The translations under genes and the position numbers were made by a program. This document shows positions 33,493 to 43,219 of a DNA stretch of 64,000 nucleotides, one piece after another. Each line of letters opens with the position of its first letter. Position 1 is the first letter of the stretch. Under the pieces are notes generated by a model, which was not told where the DNA came from, ran no database searches, and saw only the letters and a program-made list of their open reading frames with translations. This DNA is from Halocaridina rubra. Lineage: Eukaryota > Arthropoda > Malacostraca > Decapoda > Atyidae. Location of the stretch: the NCBI GenBank assembly GCA_037179515.1, contig JAXCGZ010016997.1:1-64000 (forward strand), read 5' to 3'.

Positions 33493-33711
33493 TGGCCAGT
33501 ATTGAAAAGTTGGAGAAAAGCCGGGCGTCCGCTCATGGGTGGGTTACACGGACCTCGAAGGTTTGAAAGGCTATGTTGGATGAGCCTAAGTTGGATTTAT
33601 CTTGCATTGAATTAGGAGATGCACTTGATTAATTTGATAAGTGTATGTCAACTCTAGATAACGTCCAAAGCAGTTATGAGTTGGAAATTGGTGATCCTGA
33701 AAGGCTGGAAA
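33493..33711 (+). pseudogene. gag: BEL gag N-terminus
   Basis: Begins ATG at 33493 (MASIEKLEKSRASAHGWVTR) with in-frame stops. The pattern with LDLSCIELGDALD and FDKCMSTLDNVQSSYELE fits the start of BEL/Pao gag. The body of gag, the zinc knuckles and the protease are absent: the frame passes directly into RT motif A. Confidence 0.65.
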
Positions 33712-35522
33712 GTAGCCCTTACTGCTGATATTACAAAAACATTTTTACAAATTAGTGTCCAAAGACAGGATCAGGATGTACACCGGTTTCCTTTGAAAAC
33801 TCGAGACAAAATTAGAGTCATGAGATTTGTGTGTCCCCTTTGGGAATAAAAGTAGTCCCTTTTTGTTAAGTGCTACTATTAAATATCATCTTAAATGTTT
33901 TCCTAGTTCACCAGTTGTTGAGGAATTAAGAGATAAGTTGTATGCTAATGATTGGTTATCTGGGGCTGATAGTATTGAGGAGGCTAGTACCCACTTTGAA
34001 GAGGCTCGTAATGTTTTATCTAGGGCAGGTATGTCTTTGTCTTAATGGACCTCAAATAGTATGAATTTGGTAAATAAGTTTAATCTGAATTTTCACGTAC
34101 TACAAAGACACTAGATGTGCAATGCTTATCCTCTCTAGACTTTTTCTTTTGAGGGTCTTGATTTAGGTGTCCTTTATAAATTATTGTGTACAAAATGAGC
34201 TGTCATTAGCATCATAGCTAAACTTGGTGATCCACTTGGTCTGATTAGCCCCTTTATTATGTTTGCAAAAATTCTCTTTCAAGAAATATGGAGACTTGGA
34301 TTAGACTAGGATGAGGAATTACCATTAGAGTTACAATCTCAGTTTCCAAGGGGGATCAAGGGTATTGATGTTTTTTCATCTTGGAGAACACCTCACTGTT
34401 ACTTTGCATGTTCTCCTTGGAGATCCTTGTCAGGTATGGAGTTTCATGGGTTTTGCACTGCCTCTGAAAAGGGGTATGGGACTTGTATTTATTTGAGGAT
34501 TCCCCTCCAAAATGACTATTTTGAAGTGTCCCTAATTGTTGCTTGGGCCAAGGTAGTTCCTATCAAAAGAGTTACATTACCTCTCTTAGAGTTGTTGGAT
34601 GCCTTACTTTGTTCAAGGCTTTTATAATTTTCCAGATCTGCCCTTCAATTAGCTGAAAATGTTTCACGCTACTATTGGACAGACTCCCAAGTAGCCTTGT
34701 CATGGATAAAGGGAAATCCTCGTATATGGAAAATGTTTGTACATAGCAGGGTAGTAGAAATTCAGTCTTTAACTTCTCCAAGTCATTGGCACCATTGTCC
34801 TGGAAAAGGCAATCCTGCTGATATGCTTTCTAGGTGGGTGTATGCTGAACAGATGGATTCTTCTGAGGTTTGGTTACATGGTCCAAATTGGTTGTCTTGG
34901 TCTTCTCCTTGTTTTCCTAACAATAAATCTTACCCAATCCAAAGTGTAGATTATCCCCAGGAAGAAAATGTTCTCAGTTGTGTTGCTTTGAACCCATCAC
35001 CCAAGTTAACTGAATTTAAAAATGGAATTCATTTTCTAAGAATTGTAGAATTATTGGTTGGATACTTAGATTTTGTCATAATAGTAGGCCTAATCAGGTA
35101 ACACTGTCTGGTGTTTTGACTGATGAAGAATTGAAAGTTGAAACTACTGCATTATATGCAGCAAGAAGCATATTCTAGTGAAGTTGGTGCCATGAGACTT
35201 GGTAAGCCCCTTACCCAAGGGTTCATCTTTGGGTAAATTAGACCCCTTTTCTGATGATAAAGGTTTTCTTAAAATACGAGGACGTTTAGAATTTTCTGAT
35301 CTAATTTATGAGAGTAAGCATCCTTTTATAATTCCATCTGGTCATGTGGCTAAGCTTTTAGTTTGGTTTCAGCATTTTTTCCTCAAGCATGCTGGTGTTG
35401 TCACTCTAGTTTCTTCCTCAAGGAATACCTTTTGGATTATTGGGCTTAGGCGATTAGCTAAAGCTGTCTGTAAATTGTGTTTACCTTGTCGAAGACATTG
35501 TTGTTTGAATATCGTCGAATAA
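33712..35522 (+). pseudogene. pol: BEL pol: RT, RNase H, integrase N-terminus, decayed
   Basis: RT begins ALTADITKTFLQI (motif A Asp kept), then VMRFVCVPFGNKSSPFLLSATIKYHL, diagnostic of BEL/Pao. The catalytic box reads LYANDWLSGADS, where YVDD is expected, so the first catalytic Asp has become Asn. Downstream are KLGDPLGLISPF, VTLPLLELLDALL, the RNase H-like YYWTDSQVALSWIKGNPRIW, VVEIQSLTSPSHWHHCPGKGNPADMLSRW, and an integrase N-terminal zinc region (HAGVVTL, KLCLPCRRH) ending at 35522. The integrase core is missing. At least six stops or shifts interrupt the frame. Confidence 0.85.
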
Positions 35523-35621
35523 AACATATTGTTTTTGAAAGGACATCGGTATCTGATTCTTCTTTTGTTATTTGTGGCCTTTGTATATCTTGTTAGATGA
35601 TGTCAGTGCATACATTCAACA
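35500..35621 (+). repeat. BEL 3' LTR, truncated
   Basis: Matches only the last 122 bp of the 5' LTR, from ATTGTTGTTT onward. The first 170 bp were lost with the integrase core in one deletion. Confidence 0.78.
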
Positions 35622-35626
35622 GAGGT

Positions 35627-35893
35627 AATTAGAGGCTCACTGATCATGAAAAAAGCAGTGAAAACCCTGGGCTGAGCTGGCCCATCAGGATTAAACTCGC
35701 AGCATGGCAAGCGATTTAAAAGACTATTAAGAGTTTGGGAGGAAAGCTTGCATCATGTGAATGCCAGCAACTAGATGAACTAACAGCATATATAGTAGTG
35801 CCTCTGAATAAAAATCCTGTAGTCAGGCCAATCGGCATTGGAGATAATCTAATAGGAATCATCAGGAAATATGTAATGGATGTAATGAATTGT
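35627..35893 (+). pseudogene. RT-element host fragment 2 (RPIGIG block)
   Basis: Continues fragment 1. Translation shows GKLASCECQQLDELTAYIV, VPLNKNPVVRPIGIGDNLIG and IIRKYVMDVM. This RPIGIG-(E/D) block is typical of a widespread animal RT-like protein family that I know from invertebrate genomes but cannot place in a named clade. Interrupted by the foldback element at 35894. Confidence 0.65.
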
Positions 35894-36501
35894 TACAATG
35901 TGATTTCTCTATAATTCATAAAAGAGAAGTACCAAAATGGCTGCCCAGAAATGACGATCTTTATGATATGTATGATAGAGAGTGGAATAAATGAGATATA
36001 CTGATCCATTAAAAGTGGAATCAATTTTGAACATGGATCCTCTAACAGATGTTGATGATTTACAAAGATTTCCAAGTACGGTTAATTATCTAATGCAAGG
36101 TTTACTTAATCTATCAGACTTGATGAAATCATTAATACAGTTTACGCATCGAAATATTGAGTGGAAGTGGACCAGTGATCACCATAAAGTATTTAGTAAT
36201 TTTGAAGAACTTATCTCTACTGCACCTGTCTTACAGTACCTTAATGTATATCATGACTTAGTCATCCAACATGATGCTTCTCAAAAAGGTTTAGATGCAG
36301 CCTTAATGCAGTCTGGTAAGCCTATTGCATGTGCAAGTTGAGCACTGACTAAGAAACTCGGCATACACAAATAAAAAAGAAAATGTGTCCTCCTATCTCA
36401 TTTATTCCATTCACTCCATCTTACATAAACATAAACATCGCCATTTGCGGACTGTTATTTTGGTACTTCTTCTCTATAAAATACACAGAAATCATACTAT
36501 A
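35894..36501. mobile_element. Foldback/TIR element carrying a Gypsy pol fragment
   Basis: About 107-bp arms lie at 35894-36000 and 36394-36501 in inverted orientation. Shared arm landmarks are GATTTCT, AGAAGTACCAAAAT and GGAATAAATGAGATA. The outer tips are similar but imperfect (CAATGTGATTTCT against TAGTATGATTTCT), with TA at both edges. The 393-bp core is a fragment of Gypsy RT/RNase H. It is inserted in the RT-element host. No transposase is present, so it would be non-autonomous. Confidence 0.6.
35991..36387 (+). pseudogene. Gypsy RT-connection/RNase H fragment in foldback core
   Basis: A 116-codon frame, then a stop, then more similarity. It shows DVDDLQRFPSTVNYL, NLSDLMKSLIQFT, IEWKWTSDHHKVFSNFEELI, APVLQYLNVYHDLVIQHDASQKGLDAALM and GKPIACAS followed by a stop at about 36339. 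These are the RT thumb and RNase H start of a Ty3/Gypsy element (HDAS holds the first RNase H Asp). The sequence is unlike the Gmr1-like RNase H at 44.6 kb, so it comes from a different Gypsy lineage. Confidence 0.8.
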
Positions 36502-36656
36502 ATATGAATGACAATGTTCAAAATGCTTCAGTGAAATTACAAGTTGCGCTGGACATGAAGCAGTACAAAAATCAACTGTTCATGACATGAGGAAAATCTT
36601 TCAACTCAACAGACAAGCAGCATTACATAACATATCTGTTAAATGCTCTATTTGCA
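36502..36656 (+). pseudogene. RT-element host fragment 3 (around motif A, deleted)
   Basis: Shows SEITSCAGHEAVQKSTVHDM, then RKIFQLNRQAALHNISVKCS. In related proteins a motif A block with the catalytic Asp lies between the two halves. Here it is missing, so this copy was catalytically dead. The Gmr1-like element sits at 36657, after TTGCA. Confidence 0.6.
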
Positions 36657-38561
36657 TGTGACAGAGAGTTTCGATTAAAGTCAACAGAGGCTGTTAGATG
36701 CCTTATTAAATAAATTAGTAACATAACTGTTATTTTCTAGCTAAAAAAATAATTCCCACTTCTTGACTTTCGCAGATTATGATTATTTGCAATTTGTATT
36801 TTAGCTTATAGCTAATTTTAAATATACCTTATTCACTCTTCTTGTACGTGTAGAAGTATAGCCCCGATATAAAGGCTGCTCCTATTTTTCTGTCTGCTAC
36901 GAGCCAAGAAAATTATGAGAGAGAAAAAAACCAGTAACCTAACTTTTCATTATTATTCTCGTTTTATTTTATTTGCTTCCACTTGTTGCACCTAAAAATA
37001 CTGTCTCTCCCTTGCATCTCTGCTATAATTGCCTGCCAGGGACCACCACTAAAATAGTCCTTAAAATGATATCAGAGCCAATTACTGCTCTAGAAATGTA
37101 TCCTACAGATGAACTCACCAGGAGGAACAAGGAGACGCTCTCTTTTGGCGCCGAGACTGCCCGGAGGCAACATCTCGCCTGGGCAGTCTAAGTTTATTTC
37201 AAATCTTAATTACGTGGCATCTTCACAGGAATTCATCTAGCACAACAAGGTGAGGGATAGTGTATGGTAAAGCTCGTGGGTCAAGCAAATTGGTTTATTT
37301 TCGAGAATTAGTTACATTCGTTACTGGATAAATCTTATGGATTTTCATTCTCAGATTTCATTCCAATACACACGAAATTTTGTAGATTACCAAACTGGAA
37401 TCTCACATGCCAAAGTTAATTCCTTAACCTGTAAATTACAGCTGATATACATTGCTGAGAAGTTTCTTTTCACTGAATGTGATAAACGAAAATCTCATCC
37501 TCTGAAGACTGGTTATGAGCCCGTAAAAATCTATCTCTTTTCCTAATAAATTCTAATTTCATTTCACCCCTTTCTATCATCGTAAATAAAGTGTTTTATG
37601 TCAAAAACTCGTCAATAAAGCTATTTACTAAACAAAATGCAAATATTTAAAAGGTAATTTATCCCAGTTGGCTTTGCAAATATTTCTTGTTAACCACAAT
37701 TTAATGAATGCATACCGTATTTATCTTGCTAATTCTTCATATGTTGGGGATAAAGTGTTTTGAGTTATAAGTTGCAAATACCTCAAAAGGTGGTTTTGCA
37801 CCTTTTTTTTCATTGCAAAGTTCTTGATAACTAAAAGTGAATGAATACTGTATTTATCTCGTAGATTCTTCCTTTATCCTAAATAGAGTGTTACCATATT
37901 AATTGTTAATCAGTAATAAGCATTGCAACTTTTGTGGTTGCCCACAATTTAAGGAATACATACAGTACTGTATTTGTCTTGCTTAATTTTCATTTATTGT
38001 GAATATATTGTTTTCCTTTAAAAACCAGTAAAGAATTAATGGTTTTGTATGCTATTATGGTAGCATAAATATTTCTGGTTAGCTGTGAATAACCAATATA
38101 TATTCATCCAGTAGAATGACATTGGAAACTCATTATATGTGTGCTCATGCTTTCAGTTTCCCATTATAAACAGTGTGTCATTTCTGTTTCTGAAATTGCA
38201 GTGTCCTGTATTCTACTCTGCCTGTGTGACAGAGGTAATCATCGAGTTGAGGCCAAAGTCTTGGCATACGTCCGTGGTGCCGGGAAACGAAATCGTACTC
38301 ACCACCTCCGGGATTCGAGGCAGCATTTCATAAAATTTAATTTGAGAAATTTAATTCAATTCTTTTAATGTCATTGCATTTCCAAAATTAAAAGAAAGTT
38401 GAATTCTGAGTTTCATTTAACCGACTAATGGTAATAGAGATGGGGTGTTCAAGTACAAATATCTGTCCTGTCTGTTTGTGAGCTCTTAACCGAGCTCGGT
38501 ACTTTGAGTCCCCTTAGTAAAACAGAATCTTAACAACACTCTAGCATCCTAAACCCCCACA
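36657..38561 (+). repeat. Gmr1-like 5' LTR
   Basis: 1905 bp, unusually long. Nearly identical to 45665-47569 at a constant offset of 9008. Small open frames inside it (for example 36973-37191) are conserved only because the LTRs are. They show no motifs. TTGCA precedes it. Confidence 0.95.
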
Positions 38562-38565
38562 AGAT

Positions 38566-38583
38566 TGGCGCCCGAACAGGGAC
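38566..38583 (+). promoter_or_regulatory. Primer-binding site for tRNA-Lys
   Basis: TGGCGCCCGAACAGGGAC lies four bases after the 5' LTR. This 18-mer is the well-known complement of the 3' end of tRNA-Lys(UUU), as used by lentiviruses. Confidence 0.93.
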
Positions 38584-39241
38584 CCGAACAGACAGACTGA
38601 TTTTATAAATTTATTTTTATTTTGCTTTTTAACATTGCACATGAAAACCGATTACCATTGGCTCGATTATTGAAATGAATGAATCTTAGGCTGCACACAA
38701 AAATTTTCGCGCTAGAGACGTTGCGGATAAGAAATTCTTTTGTTTTCAATATTAATTATGGTAACTAATATTTTCTTGTTTCCCATGTGGTAAACAATAT
38801 ATCAGGAAATCTACATGAGATTATGTGGTAACAGACTTTAGAAATTTTGCATGACGAGAAGACGTGTTATATAAAATTTCATTTATTTGCGTGATAAGAT
38901 TGAGTTTTAAAGCATTCGTGTTTTATATATCCATTAAAGGGTGATACTTGTTAGGAATTGTTTATATTTCCTTGGAATTAGGAATTGGGAGAAAGCATAT
39001 TAAGTATTTTTGCTTATAATTGTGTTTTATATTCAAGCATTGACTGCTCATAGATTGGAAGAAAAACTTTGGTGTCATTTATCGAGCCTAGGCTAAGCCT
39101 TTCATGTGTCTGAGTTGTCACTTGAAAATAAATTTTCTCATTACTAGTAGAAATGTGTAATCTGGCTGCCTAGTAAGCTGTTAGCTTATCGTTGGTGTAT
39201 TTTGCATAGGATCTGTGCCCTTTTGGTAACACTCCAGAATT

Positions 39242-39484
39242 TTACTTACGACATTTTATTTGTGGGTACTGCCATATACGCGCTCATACGCAGGCACGAC
39301 CGCGATACTGTACTTGTTCGTATTACTTACGACATTTTATTTGTGGGTACTGCCATATACGCGCTCATACGCAGGCACGACCGCGATACTGTACTTGTTC
39401 GTATTACTTACGACATTTTATTTGTGGGTACTGCCATATATGCGCTCATACGCAGGCACGACCGCTATAGTGTACTTGTTTGTA
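39242..39484 (+). repeat. 81-bp tandem repeat, three units
   Basis: Units start at 39242, 39323 and 39404, with exact 81-bp spacing. They are almost identical and contain GGGTACTGCCATATACGCGC and CAGGCACGACCGCGATACTG. The third unit has a few substitutions. Confidence 0.95.
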
Positions 39485-39519
39485 CTCTCAGGCACTGGGT
39501 GCTAGTCGGTAAAATTCGT

Positions 39520-40072
39520 TGTTGCTCATTCCTTTCATTTGCACCATAACCGCAGGTACTGCCACATATTGCTGTTAAGCAGGCACGACTGCCATTCTGT
39601 ATTACCAGTGTTTCATGCACTGTTTTGCAACATATTGTTGCTGTTTGTTGCACTTGATTGTGTTGCTCATTCCTTTCATTTGCACAATAACCGCAGGTAC
39701 TGCCACATATTGCTGTTAAGCAGGCACGACTGCCATTCTGTATTGCCAGTGTTTCATGCACTGTTTTGCAACATATTGTTGCTGTTGCACTTGATTGTGT
39801 TGCTCATTCCTTTCATTTGCACAATAACCGCAGGTACTGCCACATATTGCTGTTAAGCAGGCACGACTGCCATTCTGTATTGCCAGTGTTTCATGCACTG
39901 TTTTGCAACATATTATTGCTGTTGCACTTGATTGTGTTGCTCATTCCTTTCATTTGCACAATAACCGCAGGTACTGCCATATATTGCTGTTAAGCAGGCA
40001 CGACTGCCATTCTGTACTACCAGTGTTTCATGCACTGTCTTGCAACATTTTGCTGCTGTTGCACTTGATTGA
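39520..40072 (+). repeat. 137-141-bp tandem repeat, four units
   Basis: Units start at 39520, 39661, 39798 and 39935. Each contains TGTTGCTCATTCCTTTCATT and GGTACTGCCACATATTGCTG with CAGGCACGACTGCCATTCTG. The latter core is related to the 81-bp unit just upstream, so both arrays probably grew from one ancestral module. Confidence 0.95.
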
Positions 40073-40264
40073 ATTTTGAGTCACTTTTATGGTGAGATTT
40101 TGAGATCACTTTTACGTTTAAGTTTGAACTGTGGTGTTGAATCTTTTTTTTCTCTCCTTGGTGTTGTGTGGTTCTTTTATTTTTTTTCTACTACTGTATT
40201 GTAGAGATTTGTTTTTTTGTGTGGTTGATTTGGCACTTCGTTATTGACTGTTTAGGAAACAAAC

Positions 40265-43219
40265 ATGGAAACCATCAAAACATTCGATGAGGAGCGTTAC
40301 CTAGACATGCTGATTGCTAGGGGTGAGAGATATGGTTTTTCCCCAAGACAGAAGCTCTTCGAATGGGCTCATGAGAAGATGGTTGAACGCCGAGATAAGC
40401 TGGAGAAGAGAGCAAGTGATGAGGCACAAGCACAACGTGAGGAGGCACAAGCACAACATGAGGAGGCACAAGCACAACGTGAGCATGAGTTTGCGCTTGC
40501 TCGGCTTCAAGCGGGATTCCCAGACAGTGGTCTTTCAACTGGAAATGGGAACCAGCCTCGGGAGAGGCCCTCCCCAATACCAAAGTACGAGGACGACGGC
40601 AGGCAACCGCTTGATTCTTACATCCGCTCTTTCGAAAGTCTTGCGGCAGTTAACGAAGGCACAGAGTTTGAGAAGAGTCGTTGGCTGCTAGCCTCCATGC
40701 CACCCCATCTGCTCGCCCTGGTCAGTGAACTCGACCAAATGCAACTGAGGGACTATGAGAAAGTTAAAAGCACACTCCTGGCCTCACAGAACCTTTCACC
40801 AGCTGAGTATCGTGCTAGGTATCTTTCTGCTTTCCCATTGAAGGAGGAGAACTGTAGTACCTTTGGCAAACGCAAGGCTCGCCTCTTTAATGATTGGTTA
40901 CGGGTTGCAAAGTGTCCTCGTGAGAAGTTGTATGCGTTCTTGATGTTTGATGCAATTGCCAATGAACTTCCTCCAGATGTTGTTGCATATGTAAGGACTC
41001 AGCTTAAGGATGAGATCGACTACGAGAAAAGTCTAGCTGCTGTGGACGAGTACCTCCAGCACAACCAGCCTGGAGTACGTCTCTGTGATGTTTTGAGGGC
41101 AAGATGGGCCGATTCCAAGGTTCGTCCTCAGAGTTGTATCTCCCCCGCAGCAAGCCATGATTCTCACCAGAAAGGAGATCATAGGAACGGGAAGCACAAG
41201 GGCCCCTCGCAGAACTCACATCGTCCAGCACATCTTCCTTACACTCCTAAGCCTTATTACGGCCATGCACCCACACTCAAGAAGGATGACCCGGTAAGAC
41301 CTAAGCCTCAGCAGTTAAGAGGCAAAGGCCATTACTCTGCTCCACCTTCCCAGGGTTTTCAGCCAAACTCTAAGAGCCACCACGCTCCCTCACACAGCGG
41401 CGGCCCACATAGCCGTCTGGCCACTCACTCAGCCCATGTTGTGGAAACAGGGCCAGAAAGGGCCAATGAGGATAATGCCGAGGAACCACCACACAAACTT
41501 GCCAATGTGGAATTCATCGAACATGATGATCTGGAAATGATCCCAAAATGCCTAGAAACCATAAATGGTGTGGAAGCTGAGATAGCCCTTGACACTGGGG
41601 CCAATGGCATACTTGTTGACGAGAGATTTGTCAGGGATGAAGATTTTACCAGCAAAGTCGTTCGTGTGCGGGTTGCTGAAGGAACACCCCAAATACGACG
41701 CTGCTGTGTCATTAACCTGGATTGCAAATACCACAAGGGTAAAGCCCCAGCTGTGGCAATGATTGGGCTTATGTACCCTGTCTTGATGAGTCATGCACTG
41801 AACCTAGTTCCTACTTTCCAGGCCGTTCTCTACCATAAGGACATTTCTCGTTATAACTTCCTTCGGGGGAAGTCACATGAAGCCATTTCAGCAGCAACTC
41901 CTGGCCTCGATGCCAAGAATATGGACGATTCTCCGACTGACTCCGTTGAGTCTGCTGCAGTCAGTACACGTAATGTGGAACACGGAGAGTTTACCCCTCC
42001 TTTACCAGATGATGCACCTCTAGAGCCATTGAAGTCCCGTCCAGACTTTGCCAAATTGCAGCAAGAGTGCCCCAGCCTCAAATGCTGGATGCAGCAGGCC
42101 TCGGAGGGAAGGACCTTCACGGTGAGAGGAGGAGGCCAGATCACTTACGCCCTTGAAGATGGAGTACTTCGTAGGCATGTGACTAAAGATGGCCACACCT
42201 TTAAACAGTTGGTGGTGCCCGCTTCGTTGCGCCGCCAGGCTATGTATGTGGCACACCATTTACCTCTGAGTGGACACAGAGGCAAAGCAAAAAGTCGGCA
42301 TGTCCTTCAGAAGGCTTTCGCATGGCCAAACATGTACACCGAGGTAGACAGATATGTAGGCTCCTGCCCTGTCTGTCAATGCACCTCAACGGCACCGGTA
42401 CCGAAAGTTCCCATGGGGATAACTAAGCTCTCAATGGAGCCAATTTCCAATGTCGCTATTGACATACTAGGTCCTATTAATCCAACTTTGTCCACGGGGA
42501 AACAATTCCTCCTGGTATATGTTGACCTGGCAACAAGGTACCCAGATGCAGTGCCACTGCCTTCTATCACAACTGAAGCAGTTGCTCAAGCCCTATTTGA
42601 AATGTGCTCCAGAGTTGGCTTTCCTGAGCAGGTCACTTCTGACAATGGAAGTCAGTTTACAAGTAGGCACTTTGAGGCTTTCTGCAACCTTTTAGAAATC
42701 AAGCACATTCATACGAGTGTCTATCATGCCCAATCAAATGGAGCATGCGAACGCTATAACGGGACATTGAAGCGATGTTTGCGCAAGCTAGTGATAGATA
42801 TGCCTAGGCAGTGGGACAAGTACGTCCCTGCTGCACTTTTCTCCTTCAGAGACACGCCCCACGACACTACTGGATACTCGCCTTTCGAGATGATTTATGG
42901 TCATAAGGTCAGAGGCCCAGTAGAATTCTTGGCAGAATGTTGGGATTCACCTACCATCGAAGATGACGATAGGGACGTTCATGAGTATATTTTGAAGTTT
43001 TCGTCTCACCTCAAAAAGGCATGGAAAACTGCACAATTAGCCATTAAGGGTCACCAGCAGACTGCCAAGCTCCTCTTTGACAAGCGTGCGCGGCGTCGTG
43101 CCCTGACACCCGGAGACCGAGCTCTGTTACTTCTTCCAACAGATACCCGCAAGCTAATGCTACGCTGGAAAGGACCGTACACTGTGGTACACCGGGTGAC
43201 CCTGACAATTATGTGCTAA
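40265..43219 (+). CDS. gag-pol: Gmr1-like ORF1: gag, protease, integrase
   Basis: 984 codons, intact, ATG at 40265. Residues about 50-75 hold three 21-bp repeats encoding EAQAQRE-type heptads, likely coiled coil. A gag capsid-like region follows (about 100-280, LDSYIRSFESLAAVNE, SPAEYRARYLSAFPL) and a basic, His/Pro-rich stretch without a CCHC knuckle. The aspartic protease motif ALDTGANGI lies near residue 442. Integrase shows an HHCC module (HHLPLSGHRGK about 665, SCPVCQ about 700), then D733 (AIDILGP), D793 (TSDNGSQF) and E829 (ACERYNG), an exact D-x35-E. The C-terminal GPY/F module begins WKGPYTVVHRV and ends prematurely. Protease and integrase precede RT, unlike standard Gypsy. Confidence 0.93.
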   Translation: METIKTFDEERYLDMLIARGERYGFSPRQKLFEWAHEKMVERRDKLEKRASDEAQAQREEAQAQHEEAQAQREHEFALARLQAGFPDSGLSTGNGNQPRERPSPIPKYEDDGRQPLDSYIRSFESLAAVNEGTEFEKSRWLLASMPPHLLALVSELDQMQLRDYEKVKSTLLASQNLSPAEYRARYLSAFPLKEENCSTFGKRKARLFNDWLRVAKCPREKLYAFLMFDAIANELPPDVVAYVRTQLKDEIDYEKSLAAVDEYLQHNQPGVRLCDVLRARWADSKVRPQSCISPAASHDSHQKGDHRNGKHKGPSQNSHRPAHLPYTPKPYYGHAPTLKKDDPVRPKPQQLRGKGHYSAPPSQGFQPNSKSHHAPSHSGGPHSRLATHSAHVVETGPERANEDNAEEPPHKLANVEFIEHDDLEMIPKCLETINGVEAEIALDTGANGILVDERFVRDEDFTSKVVRVRVAEGTPQIRRCCVINLDCKYHKGKAPAVAMIGLMYPVLMSHALNLVPTFQAVLYHKDISRYNFLRGKSHEAISAATPGLDAKNMDDSPTDSVESAAVSTRNVEHGEFTPPLPDDAPLEPLKSRPDFAKLQQECPSLKCWMQQASEGRTFTVRGGGQITYALEDGVLRRHVTKDGHTFKQLVVPASLRRQAMYVAHHLPLSGHRGKAKSRHVLQKAFAWPNMYTEVDRYVGSCPVCQCTSTAPVPKVPMGITKLSMEPISNVAIDILGPINPTLSTGKQFLLVYVDLATRYPDAVPLPSITTEAVAQALFEMCSRVGFPEQVTSDNGSQFTSRHFEAFCNLLEIKHIHTSVYHAQSNGACERYNGTLKRCLRKLVIDMPRQWDKYVPAALFSFRDTPHDTTGYSPFEMIYGHKVRGPVEFLAECWDSPTIEDDDRDVHEYILKFSSHLKKAWKTAQLAIKGHQQTAKLLFDKRARRRALTPGDRALLLLPTDTRKLMLRWKGPYTVVHRVTLTIMC

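Larger units (their letters stand above)
33129..35621 (+). mobile_element. BEL/Pao retrotransposon, internal-deletion derivative
   Basis: Bounded by GAGGT on both sides (33124-33128 and 35622-35626), a 5-bp target duplication as expected for BEL/Pao. The 5' LTR is 33129-33420 (TGTTAACTATT...CATTCAACA). The 3' LTR keeps only its last 122 bp (35500-35621). A primer-binding site TGGTGCCCAGACC lies at 33426-33438. Inside, a gag N-terminus is joined directly to RT (near 33712), and the integrase zinc region runs straight into the truncated 3' LTR. Both joins are deletions. Many stops show that it is old. Confidence 0.82.
38584..40264 (+). other. Gmr1-like element leader, with two tandem arrays
   Basis: 1.7 kb of untranslated leader between primer-binding site and gag. 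It contains an 81-bp x3 array (39242-39484) and a 137-141-bp x4 array (39520-40072), described separately. The rest is AT-rich. No ORF with motifs was seen. Confidence 0.8.

Noticed and set aside
36973..37546. Small ORFs in the 5' LTR of the Gmr1-like element, repeated at 45980-46553
   Set aside because: They are conserved because the two LTRs are copies. No motif or coding signature was seen.
36692..38561. LTR start at the first TG after the shared AAAGTCAAC block
   Set aside because: The shared sequence extends further left to TGTGACAG at 36657/45665, where a perfect TTGCA duplication appears.
39202..39993. Open frames of 75-115 codons on both strands in the leader arrays
   Set aside because: The 81-bp unit is a multiple of three and so keeps any frame open. 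Both strands and several frames are open, which argues against coding.
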